Below are positions 1 to 5,065 of a stretch of 5,065 bases of DNA, one piece after another; positions within the stretch are counted from its first letter, which is position 1, and each line of letters opens with the position of its first letter. Both the position numbers and the translations under genes were made by a program. The notes below the pieces were generated by a model. The model saw only the letters and a program-made list of their open reading frames with translations. It had not been told where the DNA came from and did no database searches. The DNA comes from JADKIH01 sp964486655 (lineage in GTDB: Bacteria; Bacteroidota; Bacteroidia; AKYH767-A; 2013-40CM-41-45). Location: NCBI GenBank assembly GCA_964486655.1, contig CAZAON010000277.1, positions 1 through 5,065 of the forward strand, in the 5' to 3' direction.

Positions 1-31
1 TAATAGATATCAGGATTGAAATTATAAGTGC

Positions 32-70
32 AAAAAAAAACGCGGTTGATTTTCCAACCGCGTTTTTTTT
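32..70. terminator. Bidirectional intrinsic terminator
   Basis: A perfect 8-base-pair G/C-rich stem (CGCGGTTG at 41-48 with CAACCGCG at 55-62) encloses a 6-base loop. It is flanked by nine A's on the left (32-40) and eight T's on the right (63-70). Read on the minus strand it lies 37 bases beyond the stop codon of the PpiD-like gene and ends in a U-tract, so it should terminate that transcript. The symmetric A/T flanks mean it would also stop a plus-strand gene arriving from the left of the window. Confidence 0.9.
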
Positions 71-105
71 AATATCTAAAGGCTAATATCTAATAGCTAA
101 TCTTT
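71..105. repeat. Short degenerate 7-base tandem repeat
   Basis: Five consecutive 7-base blocks lie between the terminator and the stop codon at 107: aatatct, aaaggct, aatatct, aatagct, aatcttt. The first four fit a loose consensus AATAKCT and the fifth is degenerate. The run is short and A/T-rich, so chance is possible. The same 7-base period appears in two other gaps of this window. No function can be read from it. Confidence 0.5.
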
Positions 106-106
106 A

Positions 107-2200
107 TCAATAGAATTTCCCCCGATTATCCTCAACATTCGCTTTCTCTTTCAAAGCATTGAAGACTTCGTAATCACTTCTTGCTTTACGAGTATCGGCA
201 ACGGATTTAATGTTAGCTGAATAATCGGTTGTTGCAGGAGGCTCCTGGAAGCTTTTTACCATAACAACAGCAACGCCATTGTCGCCTTTTATCGGCTGAC
301 TAACCTGTCCTGATTTCATCGCGAAAATGGTTCCTACAATTGCTGTCTCATTTCCGAAATTAGGAATGTAGCCGTTTGCAAAAGAAATATTGTCTGCATC
401 TGCTGCCGGTACGTTGATTTTCGATGCAATGTCATCGATTGAAGTACCACCGGCTTTTTTGAATTTCTCGATAAGGACTTCAGCTTTTTTCTGTTTGCGA
501 ACTTCCGCTGTTACCGGATCTTTAACTGCATCCAGTGGCAAGAATCCTTTCTCACGGATATCGGCCAGCGTAGCGATCACATATTTGTCACCCAGAGTAA
601 ACACTTTTGAGATGTCTCCTTTTTCGGCTGTGTATGCCCAACGGATAAGTTCGCGTGGCTGATCTAATCCGGCGATATTTCTGTCGGTCTCACGTAAGTT
701 GTCCGCTATACGCTTATTCAATCCTTCTTTTACAATCGCTGCGTTAAATGCTTCTACAGTTGTGTTCTTAGAGGCAAACTCATTTGCCTTATTATACATC
801 TGATCGTATGTCTTCTGAGAAGGCTCGATTTTGCGTTCTAAAACAGCAAGCTGAATTTGTCTTGTTGCAGGACCTTTCTCCATGATTTCTATGAGGTGAA
901 CGCCGAACTGAGAAGTTACAATTGGCATATCGCCTTTCTTGCCGTTGAAACATGCATCATTAAAAGGTGCTACCATCATTCCCGGTTTAAACCAGCCAAG
1001 ATCTCCGCCTTTGATTGCGGAGCCGGGGTCCTGAGAAAACTGAGTTGCCAATGCATCGAATTTCGAACCTTTCTTGATTGCACTTTTCAAACTATCGGCT
1101 GTTGCCATTGCTTTGGCCGTATCGTTGTTTTCAATCTTAAGTAAGATGTGACGGGCTTTTACAGAGTCAGACACCATTTTCTCTGATGCGACTTTCCAGA
1201 GTTTCAGGCTTCCTGCATCTTCGAATGGTCCGATGAGTGTGCCGATTGCTGAGTTGAATGCAACGCTGTCAATCTGCGGTAACAGACTTCCTTTCGGATG
1301 GTATGAAGAATCAATTGGTCCGTCGCTGTTCTGCGCGACAAACTGCTGATCATTCGCAGCAGTTGCAAACTCTTCTCTTTTCTTATTCATCCAGTCATAA
1401 ACCTGCTGACGGTCATCCTGCGATGGCTTAACGTCAAAACTCACATACTCTATTTTGCGAATGGTCTCCGCCTGTTTGTATTTATTCTTGTTCTCGTTGT
1501 AATAAGCCTGAAGATCGCTGTCTTCAACTTTTACAGTGCTGTCAGGAATAGTATTGTAATCAAGTTTTACAAATCGAATGTTCGCGGTACGGGAAGTTTC
1601 ATTCAGATTTCTCTTCGCTTCTTCAGTAGTAACGAATATTCCGCTCTTGATAATGTTTTTGTATTTCGTAGCAATTCTCTCGTCTCTGATTGCATCTTCA
1701 AATGTTTTCCATTGACGTTGAACAACCTCTTCACGGTTTGGCAGATCTTTCAGGAAACGTACAACAGAATTTGCATCAAACTGACCGGTTTTAGGATCTG
1801 TAAATGCCTGCTTAACCTGATCATGCGGATTTTTACCGGTACACATGTCATACAGTTCTTCGGCACTGCATGAAACTCCCAGTTTTTTGTATTCTTCACC
1901 AAGTATGTAGTCGTTTACAAACATTCCCCATGTCTGCTCACGCAACATGTCAAGAGTGTTCTGATCGAGGTTTTCAGATTTTGTATTCGTCTTATAGTTC
2001 TCTGTCAGCGTTTCATATCTCTTTTCAAACTCCTGATAATGCACTTTTTCGCCTCGTATTTTTCCTACGATATCCGAATTTTTTTGCATCAGACCTGTAT
2101 TCGAGGTAACAAGGTCACCTAGAATAAATAAGATCATTGAAACACCCACAAAACCAATGAGTAATCCTACGCGTTTTCTGATTCTGCCAATAACAGCCAT
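107..2200 (-). CDS. ppiD: PpiD/SurA-like membrane-anchored peptidylprolyl isomerase (periplasmic chaperone)
   Basis: This 697-residue protein matches PpiD-type chaperones, which sit in the inner membrane facing the periplasm and help fold exported proteins. After a basic N-terminus (MAVIGRIRKR), residues 11-31 form one transmembrane helix. A SurA_N-like helical chaperone region spans about 40-185. A degenerate parvulin-like segment lies at about 244-343. The canonical parvulin (PpiC rotamase) domain is at about 348-443, with ARHILLK, FSQDPGS, GGDLGWF and FGVHLIE. Parvulin active-site candidates are His351, Asp391 and His435. The C-terminal part (about 517-650) looks like further degenerate rotamase sequence. 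I start at ATG 2200 because it directly precedes the basic/TM anchor; the frame stays open to 2287, but that extension runs into a repeat array and past a candidate promoter. No Shine-Dalgarno is visible, as usual in Bacteroidota. A terminator follows the stop. The symbol rests on architecture; SurA-like chaperone is the alternative name. Confidence 0.92.
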   Translation of the reverse strand: MAVIGRIRKRVGLLIGFVGVSMILFILGDLVTSNTGLMQKNSDIVGKIRGEKVHYQEFEKRYETLTENYKTNTKSENLDQNTLDMLREQTWGMFVNDYILGEEYKKLGVSCSAEELYDMCTGKNPHDQVKQAFTDPKTGQFDANSVVRFLKDLPNREEVVQRQWKTFEDAIRDERIATKYKNIIKSGIFVTTEEAKRNLNETSRTANIRFVKLDYNTIPDSTVKVEDSDLQAYYNENKNKYKQAETIRKIEYVSFDVKPSQDDRQQVYDWMNKKREEFATAANDQQFVAQNSDGPIDSSYHPKGSLLPQIDSVAFNSAIGTLIGPFEDAGSLKLWKVASEKMVSDSVKARHILLKIENNDTAKAMATADSLKSAIKKGSKFDALATQFSQDPGSAIKGGDLGWFKPGMMVAPFNDACFNGKKGDMPIVTSQFGVHLIEIMEKGPATRQIQLAVLERKIEPSQKTYDQMYNKANEFASKNTTVEAFNAAIVKEGLNKRIADNLRETDRNIAGLDQPRELIRWAYTAEKGDISKVFTLGDKYVIATLADIREKGFLPLDAVKDPVTAEVRKQKKAEVLIEKFKKAGGTSIDDIASKINVPAADADNISFANGYIPNFGNETAIVGTIFAMKSGQVSQPIKGDNGVAVVMVKSFQEPPATTDYSANIKSVADTRKARSDYEVFNALKEKANVEDNRGKFY

Positions 2201-2228
2201 TACTGATTTTTTTAAATTTTTAGAGGCG

Positions 2229-2260
2229 CGAATATAGGACAAAAAAGCTGGAAATCCCAA
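2229..2260 (-). promoter_or_regulatory. Candidate Bacteroidota-type promoter for the PpiD-like gene
   Basis: On the minus strand TATATTCG (2236-2229) matches the Bacteroidota -7 box TAnnTTTG at all but one fixed position. It lies 21 bases after a TTG (2260-2258) that could be the -33 element. Initiation 5-7 bases downstream would give a leader of about 22-25 bases to the ATG at 2200, which supports that start over 2287. The prediction is from motif and spacing only. Confidence 0.45.
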
Positions 2261-2267
2261 TGGAGTA

Positions 2268-2323
2268 GTACTGAGTACAGAGTACAAAGTACAGAGTACT
2301 GAGTGAAAAGTGTAAAGTGCAAG
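2268..2323. repeat. GTAC heptamer array, left (inverted) arm
   Basis: Eight contiguous 7-base units. The first five are clean: GTACTGA, GTACAGA, GTACAAA, GTACAGA, GTACTGA. The last three decay to GTGAAAA, GTGTAAA, GTGCAAG. The units are the reverse-complement form of those in the right arm (GTACAGA read on the other strand gives the GTACTCT phase). The arm starts seven bases from the candidate -33 element of the PpiD-like gene. Positions 2275-2299 can pair with 2356-2380 at 23 of 25 positions. It is non-coding in my reading, although an open frame on the minus strand crosses part of it. Confidence 0.9.
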
Positions 2324-2348
2324 TAATCAGTCTATTAGAGCACTGAAA

Positions 2349-2460
2349 GTACTTCGTACTCTGTACTCTGTTCTCTGTACTCTGTACTGTGTACTTTGTA
2401 CTTTGTACTTTATACTTGGTACTTTATACTTTGTACTTAATACTTTGTACTCAGTACTCA
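2349..2460. repeat. GTAC heptamer array, right arm
   Basis: Sixteen contiguous in-phase 7-base units of consensus RTACTYT, with no indels. Variants are ordered along the arm: mostly GTACTCT at 2356-2383, GTACTTT and ATACTTT forms at 2391-2446, then two GTACTCA units at 2447-2460. This suggests growth by local duplication of neighbouring units. The array ends four bases from the stop codon of the CNNM-family gene, so that gene's transcript would carry it in its 3' region. A 25-base non-repeat linker (2324-2348) separates it from the left arm. Confidence 0.93.
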
Positions 2461-2464
2461 GCAC

Positions 2465-3739
2465 CTATTCCTCCGGCAGAATCCTCATCCTTACCTGTTC
2501 AATCCGGTTGTTCTTTACTTTTTGGATGACAAAGCTGTAGGGCGGAATTAATACCTCTTCGTTAGGCTCGGGAATGTTCTCATGATGGAAAAAAATGAAG
2601 CCTGCGAGCGTCTCATAACCTTCATGCTCAGGAATATTGAGATTATATTTATCGTTGAGGTAGTCAATTTCAAGTCGCCCGGAAAAAATGAACTCTGTTT
2701 CGCTGATCATTTTTTCGGTCTCATCAGGAGTATCGTGTTCGTCCTGAATTTCGCCGAAGATCTCTTCCATGACATCTTCAATCGTAACCATTCCTGCCGT
2801 TCCGCCAAACTCATCCACAACTATCGCAACGCTTCGGTGCATGTTGGTGAATTGTTTGAGAACTTCATTCGCGCTCATCACCTCAGGTACTATTGTAACC
2901 GGCAATAAAATATGAGTGATTTCTGCCGGCTCCTTAAACATCTCCGACGAATGAACAAATCCGATAATGTTGTCGATGTTGTCACGGTAAACGAGAATTT
3001 TCGAAAGCTTTGTATCGTTAAAAAGCTTCAGTAAATCTGACACCGATTTGTTCACCTCTATGGCAACAATTTCGTTTCTCGGAATCATGCACTCTTTCAC
3101 TTTAACTTCCTTGAAATCCAATGCATTTTGAAAAATACGGATTTCAGTATCCATCTCTTCGGCCTGGCTGTTTTTCGTGGTAAGATCTCTGACAAACAAA
3201 TCGAGATCGACCCGTCCGAAAACCGGTCTCTCCTCAGTCCATTCAATTCCAAAAAAATGTTTGAGAATAAATTTTGCCATGCCGAGAATGACCCAGACAA
3301 TCGGATAAATCAGAAAATAGATCGCGCGTATTGGAAGCGCCAGCAAACTTAATGTCGCATTCGGGTCAATTCTGAAAATTGCTTTCGGAATAAACTCTGC
3401 CGCCACAAGGATGATGAGTGTGCTGAAAATGGTTTGTATAAGTAATAACATTCCCTTTCCATGCAATTGATATGGCAGATTTGCTTCAAGAAACTCACGC
3501 GTAATAATATTTTCCGCCATAACAATACCATATACAACCAATGCGATATTGTTAAGTATCAGCATCGCTGCAATGAACTTCGACGGAGACTTTACAAAAT
3601 TCCAGAGAATGCGGGCCGAAAAACTTCCCTGACTCCTGTCCAATTCGATACGCAGTTTATTTGCCGATAAAAAGGCAATCTCGCATCCCGACGCAAATGC
3701 TGAAAAAACTAAGGTGATAATTATTAAACTCCAATCCAC
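2465..3739 (-). CDS. CNNM/CorC-family membrane protein with CBS pair ('hemolysin family')
   Basis: The 424-residue protein has the full architecture of the CNNM/CorB-CorC family, inner-membrane proteins linked to Mg2+/Na+ handling and historically mislabelled hemolysins. The N-terminal DUF21/CNNM domain (about 1-165) has hydrophobic helices near 2-22, 52-75, 97-118 and 130-158. It carries the family's SGCEIAF motif (17-23) and the AEFIPK motif (114-119). Two CBS motifs follow: the first from MIPRNEIVAI (218-227), the second around VVDEFGGTAGMVTIEDVMEEI (307-327 region). The C-terminal CorC_HlyC domain spans about 345-424. The start is GTG at 3739, since an in-frame stop lies just upstream (3749-3751) and the next residues already form helix 1. 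The length is normal. GldE of gliding bacteria has the same architecture, but no gliding genes are visible here, so I give no symbol. It lies 52 bases after the microprotein gene and is probably cotranscribed with lptC. Confidence 0.94.
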   Translation of the reverse strand: MDWSLIIITLVFSAFASGCEIAFLSANKLRIELDRSQGSFSARILWNFVKSPSKFIAAMLILNNIALVVYGIVMAENIITREFLEANLPYQLHGKGMLLLIQTIFSTLIILVAAEFIPKAIFRIDPNATLSLLALPIRAIYFLIYPIVWVILGMAKFILKHFFGIEWTEERPVFGRVDLDLFVRDLTTKNSQAEEMDTEIRIFQNALDFKEVKVKECMIPRNEIVAIEVNKSVSDLLKLFNDTKLSKILVYRDNIDNIIGFVHSSEMFKEPAEITHILLPVTIVPEVMSANEVLKQFTNMHRSVAIVVDEFGGTAGMVTIEDVMEEIFGEIQDEHDTPDETEKMISETEFIFSGRLEIDYLNDKYNLNIPEHEGYETLAGFIFFHHENIPEPNEEVLIPPYSFVIQKVKNNRIEQVRMRILPEE

Positions 3740-3746
3740 TTTTTTA

Positions 3747-3760
3747 AATTACGAATTACG
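3747..3760. repeat. Two-copy AATTACG 7-base repeat
   Basis: Two perfect tandem copies of AATTACG (3747-3753 and 3754-3760) sit in the 52-base gap upstream of the GTG start at 3739, followed by a partial AAT. Two copies alone could be chance. It is listed because the same 7-base period recurs in two other gaps of the window. Confidence 0.5.
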
Positions 3761-3789
3761 AATATCCGGATTTCCGGACTTAGTCTCAA
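3759..3789 (-). promoter_or_regulatory. Weak candidate internal promoter for the CNNM-family gene
   Basis: On the minus strand TTG (3789-3787) is followed after 20 bases by GATATTCG (3766-3759), which matches the -7 box TAnnTTTG with two mismatches. A leader of roughly 15 bases would result. The spacer contains a TCCGG-ATTT-CCGGA dyad (3765-3778) that could be a small hairpin or operator-like site. The box resembles that of the PpiD-like gene (shared ATATTCG). Read-through from lptC would make it unnecessary. Confidence 0.25.
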
Positions 3790-3791
3790 TT

Positions 3792-3998
3792 TTAATGATA
3801 AAGTTCCTTTTCATCTTTCGCCTGATATCTTATTCTTTGACGACGACGGATCATGAACATGACGAATGTAAATATGGTTGCAAAAGATAACCAAACAGCA
3901 TCTTCCCATCCCTCGGTGATAAGTTTATAAATAATGCCGGCGATACAGACAACTGTGATGCAGAGCCAGGCAATTTCAAGAGTCCTTAGCATGTTCAT
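3792..3998 (-). CDS. Two-helix inner-membrane microprotein, function unknown
   Basis: I do not recognise this 68-residue protein. It has two hydrophobic segments (about 9-27 and 34-50) joined by a short acidic turn (TEGWEDA). The second is followed at once by a strongly basic stretch, RRRQRIR (51-57), and a charged tail. By the positive-inside rule both ends would face the cytoplasm, leaving a minimal periplasmic loop. The ATG at 3998 lies inside the lptC coding region in another frame, so the genes overlap by 23 bases; a second Met (codon 3) would shorten this to 17. This suggests translational coupling. The hydrophobic-turn-hydrophobic-basic pattern and tight spacing argue for a real gene. 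A role linked to LptC or the downstream CNNM protein is only a guess from position. Confidence 0.72.
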   Translation of the reverse strand: MNMLRTLEIAWLCITVVCIAGIIYKLITEGWEDAVWLSFATIFTFVMFMIRRRQRIRYQAKDEKELYH

Positions 3999-4536
3999 TG
4001 TTTAAAGATATAGTGCCTTTAATGTTGAATATTTTGTATTTCGAAAAATCCTGATTTGCCTCGAAACCGTTTCCAAAGATAATCTCATCTTTCGTAGTAA
4101 TCTTAACAAATTCATCACTCAATAACTTTTCTGTCCTTTCATCCCAGATCAGGTGCTCAGTTTCAAGTTTATCGCCCTTCTCGTTAATAACAACGACATT
4201 TTTTCTTGCCTCCATTCGCTGTTCTTTCTCATACCTGATTCCATATTTGGCATCCAGTCTGCTGTTGACTTCCATTTTTTCATTGTAAAATATGGTTCTG
4301 AGTCCTTTGGGCATTTCAATATATGGATTTTCGGATTCAAACCGGTTAAGAACCGGAGCTGTAATTTCTACTTTTACCCGGGCAGAATCGCTGTAAAGAA
4401 TTTTAATGCTTTTTGCCGATTCTTGCGGAATCTTATCTCCTTTACTGTATAATTTAACTTTTTCGAGGTCGTTTTCGCATCCTGTTATTCCTGCAATCAT
4501 GATCAATAGCAGAAGGGACAAAATGCGGGTTCTCAT
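3976..4536 (-). CDS. lptC: LptC, LPS export system periplasmic protein (lipoprotein form)
   Basis: LptC links the inner-membrane LptBFG transporter to LptA in the bridge that moves lipopolysaccharide to the outer membrane. This 186-residue protein opens with a lipoprotein signal peptide, MRTRILSLLLLIMIAG, ending in the lipobox ITGC. Cys20 is the expected lipidated residue. The rest matches the LptC/DUF1239 beta-jellyroll type: a region with IEMPKGLRTIFYNE (about 75-88), RLDAKYGIRYEKEQRMEARKN, then HLIWDE, and EIIFGNGFEAN with DFSKYKIFNIKG near the end. E. coli LptC uses a transmembrane anchor, so a lipid anchor is a variation; I infer an inner-membrane or periplasm-facing location. I start at ATG 4536, which places the signal peptide at the N-terminus. 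The frame is open to 4602, but the extra 22 residues are Cys-rich and unlike a signal. It is the first gene of the minus-strand cluster and overlaps the microprotein gene. Confidence 0.92.
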   Translation of the reverse strand: MRTRILSLLLLIMIAGITGCENDLEKVKLYSKGDKIPQESAKSIKILYSDSARVKVEITAPVLNRFESENPYIEMPKGLRTIFYNEKMEVNSRLDAKYGIRYEKEQRMEARKNVVVINEKGDKLETEHLIWDERTEKLLSDEFVKITTKDEIIFGNGFEANQDFSKYKIFNIKGTISLNNEHAKDS

Positions 4537-4540
4537 ACTA

Positions 4541-4548
4541 CAAACATA
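4541..4548 (-). promoter_or_regulatory. Perfect -7 box abutting the lptC start
   Basis: On the minus strand TATGTTTG (4548-4541) matches the Bacteroidota -7 consensus TAnnTTTG at every fixed position. Only four bases separate it from the ATG of lptC, so a start 4-8 bases downstream would fall at or just inside the start codon. No TTG lies at the usual 17-23 base spacing; the nearest is 28 bases upstream (4579-4577). It is either a leaderless promoter or a chance match. Confidence 0.35.
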
Positions 4549-4561
4549 GTGGTTTTTTTGT

Positions 4562-4594
4562 TTTGCCACTAAGGCACAACGACACTGTGGCAAA
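4562..4594. repeat. Degenerate 8-base repeat within an 8-bp inverted repeat
   Basis: Positions 4567-4590 divide into three 8-base units, CACTAAGG, CACAACGA and CACTGTGG. They resemble CACTAAGG/CACAAAGA-type repeats I recall from Bacteroidota intergenic DNA. The stretch lies within a perfect 8-base inverted repeat, TTTGCCAC (4562-4569) with GTGGCAAA (4587-4594), whose loop is 17 bases. It sits in the divergent region, 25 bases upstream of the lptC ATG, and could be a regulator site, a weak hairpin or repeat debris. It lacks a T-tract on the plus strand; on the minus strand it is followed by an A-rich run, so it does not look like a terminator. Confidence 0.5.
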
Positions 4595-4645
4595 TAGCAC
4601 ACGTTAAGGAAAGGTTAATCTCCCCCTTCCCATTATTTATTATCT

Positions 4646-4653
4646 TATTTTTG
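4646..4653 (+). promoter_or_regulatory. Perfect -7 box for the M13 peptidase gene
   Basis: TATTTTTG matches TAnnTTTG at every fixed position. It ends 26 bases before the ATG at 4680, giving a predicted leader of about 20 bases. I see no TTG at the usual -33 distance; that stretch is pyrimidine-rich (cccccttccc at 4622-4631). The surrounding DNA is A/T-rich, so a chance match is possible, but the placement is right. Confidence 0.5.
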
Positions 4654-4679
4654 TGCATCCAAATTACCTTATAAATCAA

Positions 4680-5065
4680 ATGAAGAAATTAATAATTCCT
4701 GCAGTGATAGCTGCAACAGCAGTAGTTTATGTCGGATGCTCAAGCTCCGAAGCAAAAAAAGGAGTAGGTATCGATATCGCAAACATCGATTCTACCGTTA
4801 CCCCGGGTAACGACTTTTTCCATTTCTCGAATGGAGGGTGGATCAAAGCCAATCCGATTCCGAATGACCAGGTGCGTTGGGGAACATTTCCTATTCTGGC
4901 CGAGAATAACAAGAAATATCTGTACGAAATTGCAGAGGAAGCAAGCAAGAAAGCAGATGCTCCGAAAGGATCTCCTGAACAATTGGTAGGGGACTTTTAT
5001 TTTTCTGCAATGGATACTGCAACCATTGAGAAGTTAGGCGCATCTCCTATCAAACCCGAAATGGA
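4680..5065 (+). CDS. M13-family zinc metallopeptidase lipoprotein, N-terminal part
   Basis: The first 128 codons of a gene running off the right edge. M13 (neprilysin/PepO-type) enzymes are zinc endopeptidases that cleave oligopeptides, and Bacteroidota copies are often exported lipoproteins. Residues 1-19 form a signal peptide (MKKLIIPAVIAATAVVY, then VG) before Cys20, the likely lipidated residue. Tyr at lipobox position -3 is non-standard, so lipidation is less certain than for LptC. The mature part carries the hallmark start of the Peptidase_M13_N domain: TPGNDFFHFSNGGWIKANPI (41-60), then RWGTF (66-70) and AENNKKYLYEIAEEA. GDFYFSAMD (104-112) also fits. The HExxH zinc site would be near the C-terminus, outside the window, so activity cannot be judged. 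Full length is expected near 670-690 residues. It is transcribed divergently from lptC. The start is the only reasonable ATG, directly before the signal peptide. Confidence 0.93.
   Translation, partial: MKKLIIPAVIAATAVVYVGCSSSEAKKGVGIDIANIDSTVTPGNDFFHFSNGGWIKANPIPNDQVRWGTFPILAENNKKYLYEIAEEASKKADAPKGSPEQLVGDFYFSAMDTATIEKLGASPIKPEM

Noticed and set aside
390..1144. Plus-strand open frames of 90-95 codons (390-662 and 857-1144) opposite the PpiD-like gene.
   Set aside because: They lie wholly antisense to a well-supported gene, have no recognisable domain, and look like shadows of its codon pattern.
2201..2287. An N-terminal extension of the PpiD-like protein by 29 residues, from an ATG at 2287.
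   Set aside because: The extra codons begin inside the GTAC repeat array and cross the candidate promoter. The ATG at 2200 is followed directly by the basic residues and membrane helix expected at a PpiD N-terminus.
2268..2460. A CRISPR array.
   Set aside because: The units are 7 bases with no unique spacers of CRISPR length, and no cas genes are present.
2582..3670. Plus- and minus-strand open frames of 62-108 codons within the CNNM gene.
   Set aside because: The minus-strand frame of the CNNM protein shows full domain architecture. The others have no domain, no promoter and low-complexity composition.
2465..3739. Identity as the gliding motility protein GldE or a true hemolysin.
   Set aside because: GldE shares the CNNM/CBS/CorC architecture, but no gliding genes are nearby. 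The hemolysin label is a historical annotation for this family and nothing in the sequence suggests a toxin.
4537..4602. An N-terminal extension of LptC by 22 residues, from an ATG at 4602.
   Set aside because: It would put a Cys-rich polar stretch ahead of a complete lipoprotein signal peptide, and it overlaps the 8-base repeat and inverted repeat of the divergent region.
4727..4982. Two minus-strand open frames of 73 and 80 codons opposite the M13 peptidase start.
   Set aside because: The plus-strand frame contains a signal peptide and clear M13 motifs in the same DNA; the antisense frames have no recognisable feature.

Overview
The window reads as chromosomal DNA from a member of the Bacteroidota. 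Three things support this. Start codons lack Shine-Dalgarno sequences and sit behind A/T-rich leaders. Matches to the Bacteroidota -7 promoter box (TAnnTTTG) lie at sensible places for some genes. The gene set, a lipoprotein LptC, a CNNM/CBS/CorC protein, a ~700-residue SurA/PpiD-type isomerase and an M13 peptidase lipoprotein, is typical of that phylum. I cannot place it below phylum with confidence.

Layout. Positions 1-31 hold no gene I can support. A strong bidirectional hairpin terminator (32-70) and a short 7-base repeat (71-105) precede the end of a minus-strand gene for a membrane-anchored parvulin-type periplasmic chaperone (107-2200). A 264-base gap follows (2201-2464). It is almost filled by a two-armed array of GTAC-headed 7-base repeats in inverted orientation, with a candidate promoter for the chaperone gene beside it. 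Next, all on the minus strand, come a CNNM/CorC-type membrane protein (2465-3739, GTG start), a two-helix membrane microprotein (3792-3998) and lptC (3976-4536). The microprotein overlaps the lptC end by 23 bases. A 143-base divergent region (4537-4679) separates lptC from a plus-strand M13 metallopeptidase lipoprotein gene, which starts at 4680 and runs off the window.

How the genes fit together. LptC carries lipopolysaccharide towards the outer membrane, and the PpiD-like protein helps fold exported envelope proteins. The CNNM/CorC protein probably handles divalent cations or Na+ at the inner membrane, and the M13 lipoprotein is a peptidase of the envelope. The window is therefore an envelope-biogenesis neighbourhood, with lptC first in a probable minus-strand operon.

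The genes are ordinary. The most unusual content is between them: every intergenic gap carries short-period (7- or 8-base) degenerate tandem repeats, each gap with its own unit. The GTAC array at 2268-2460 is by far the largest. I see no mobile element, CRISPR array, rRNA, tRNA or defence system.
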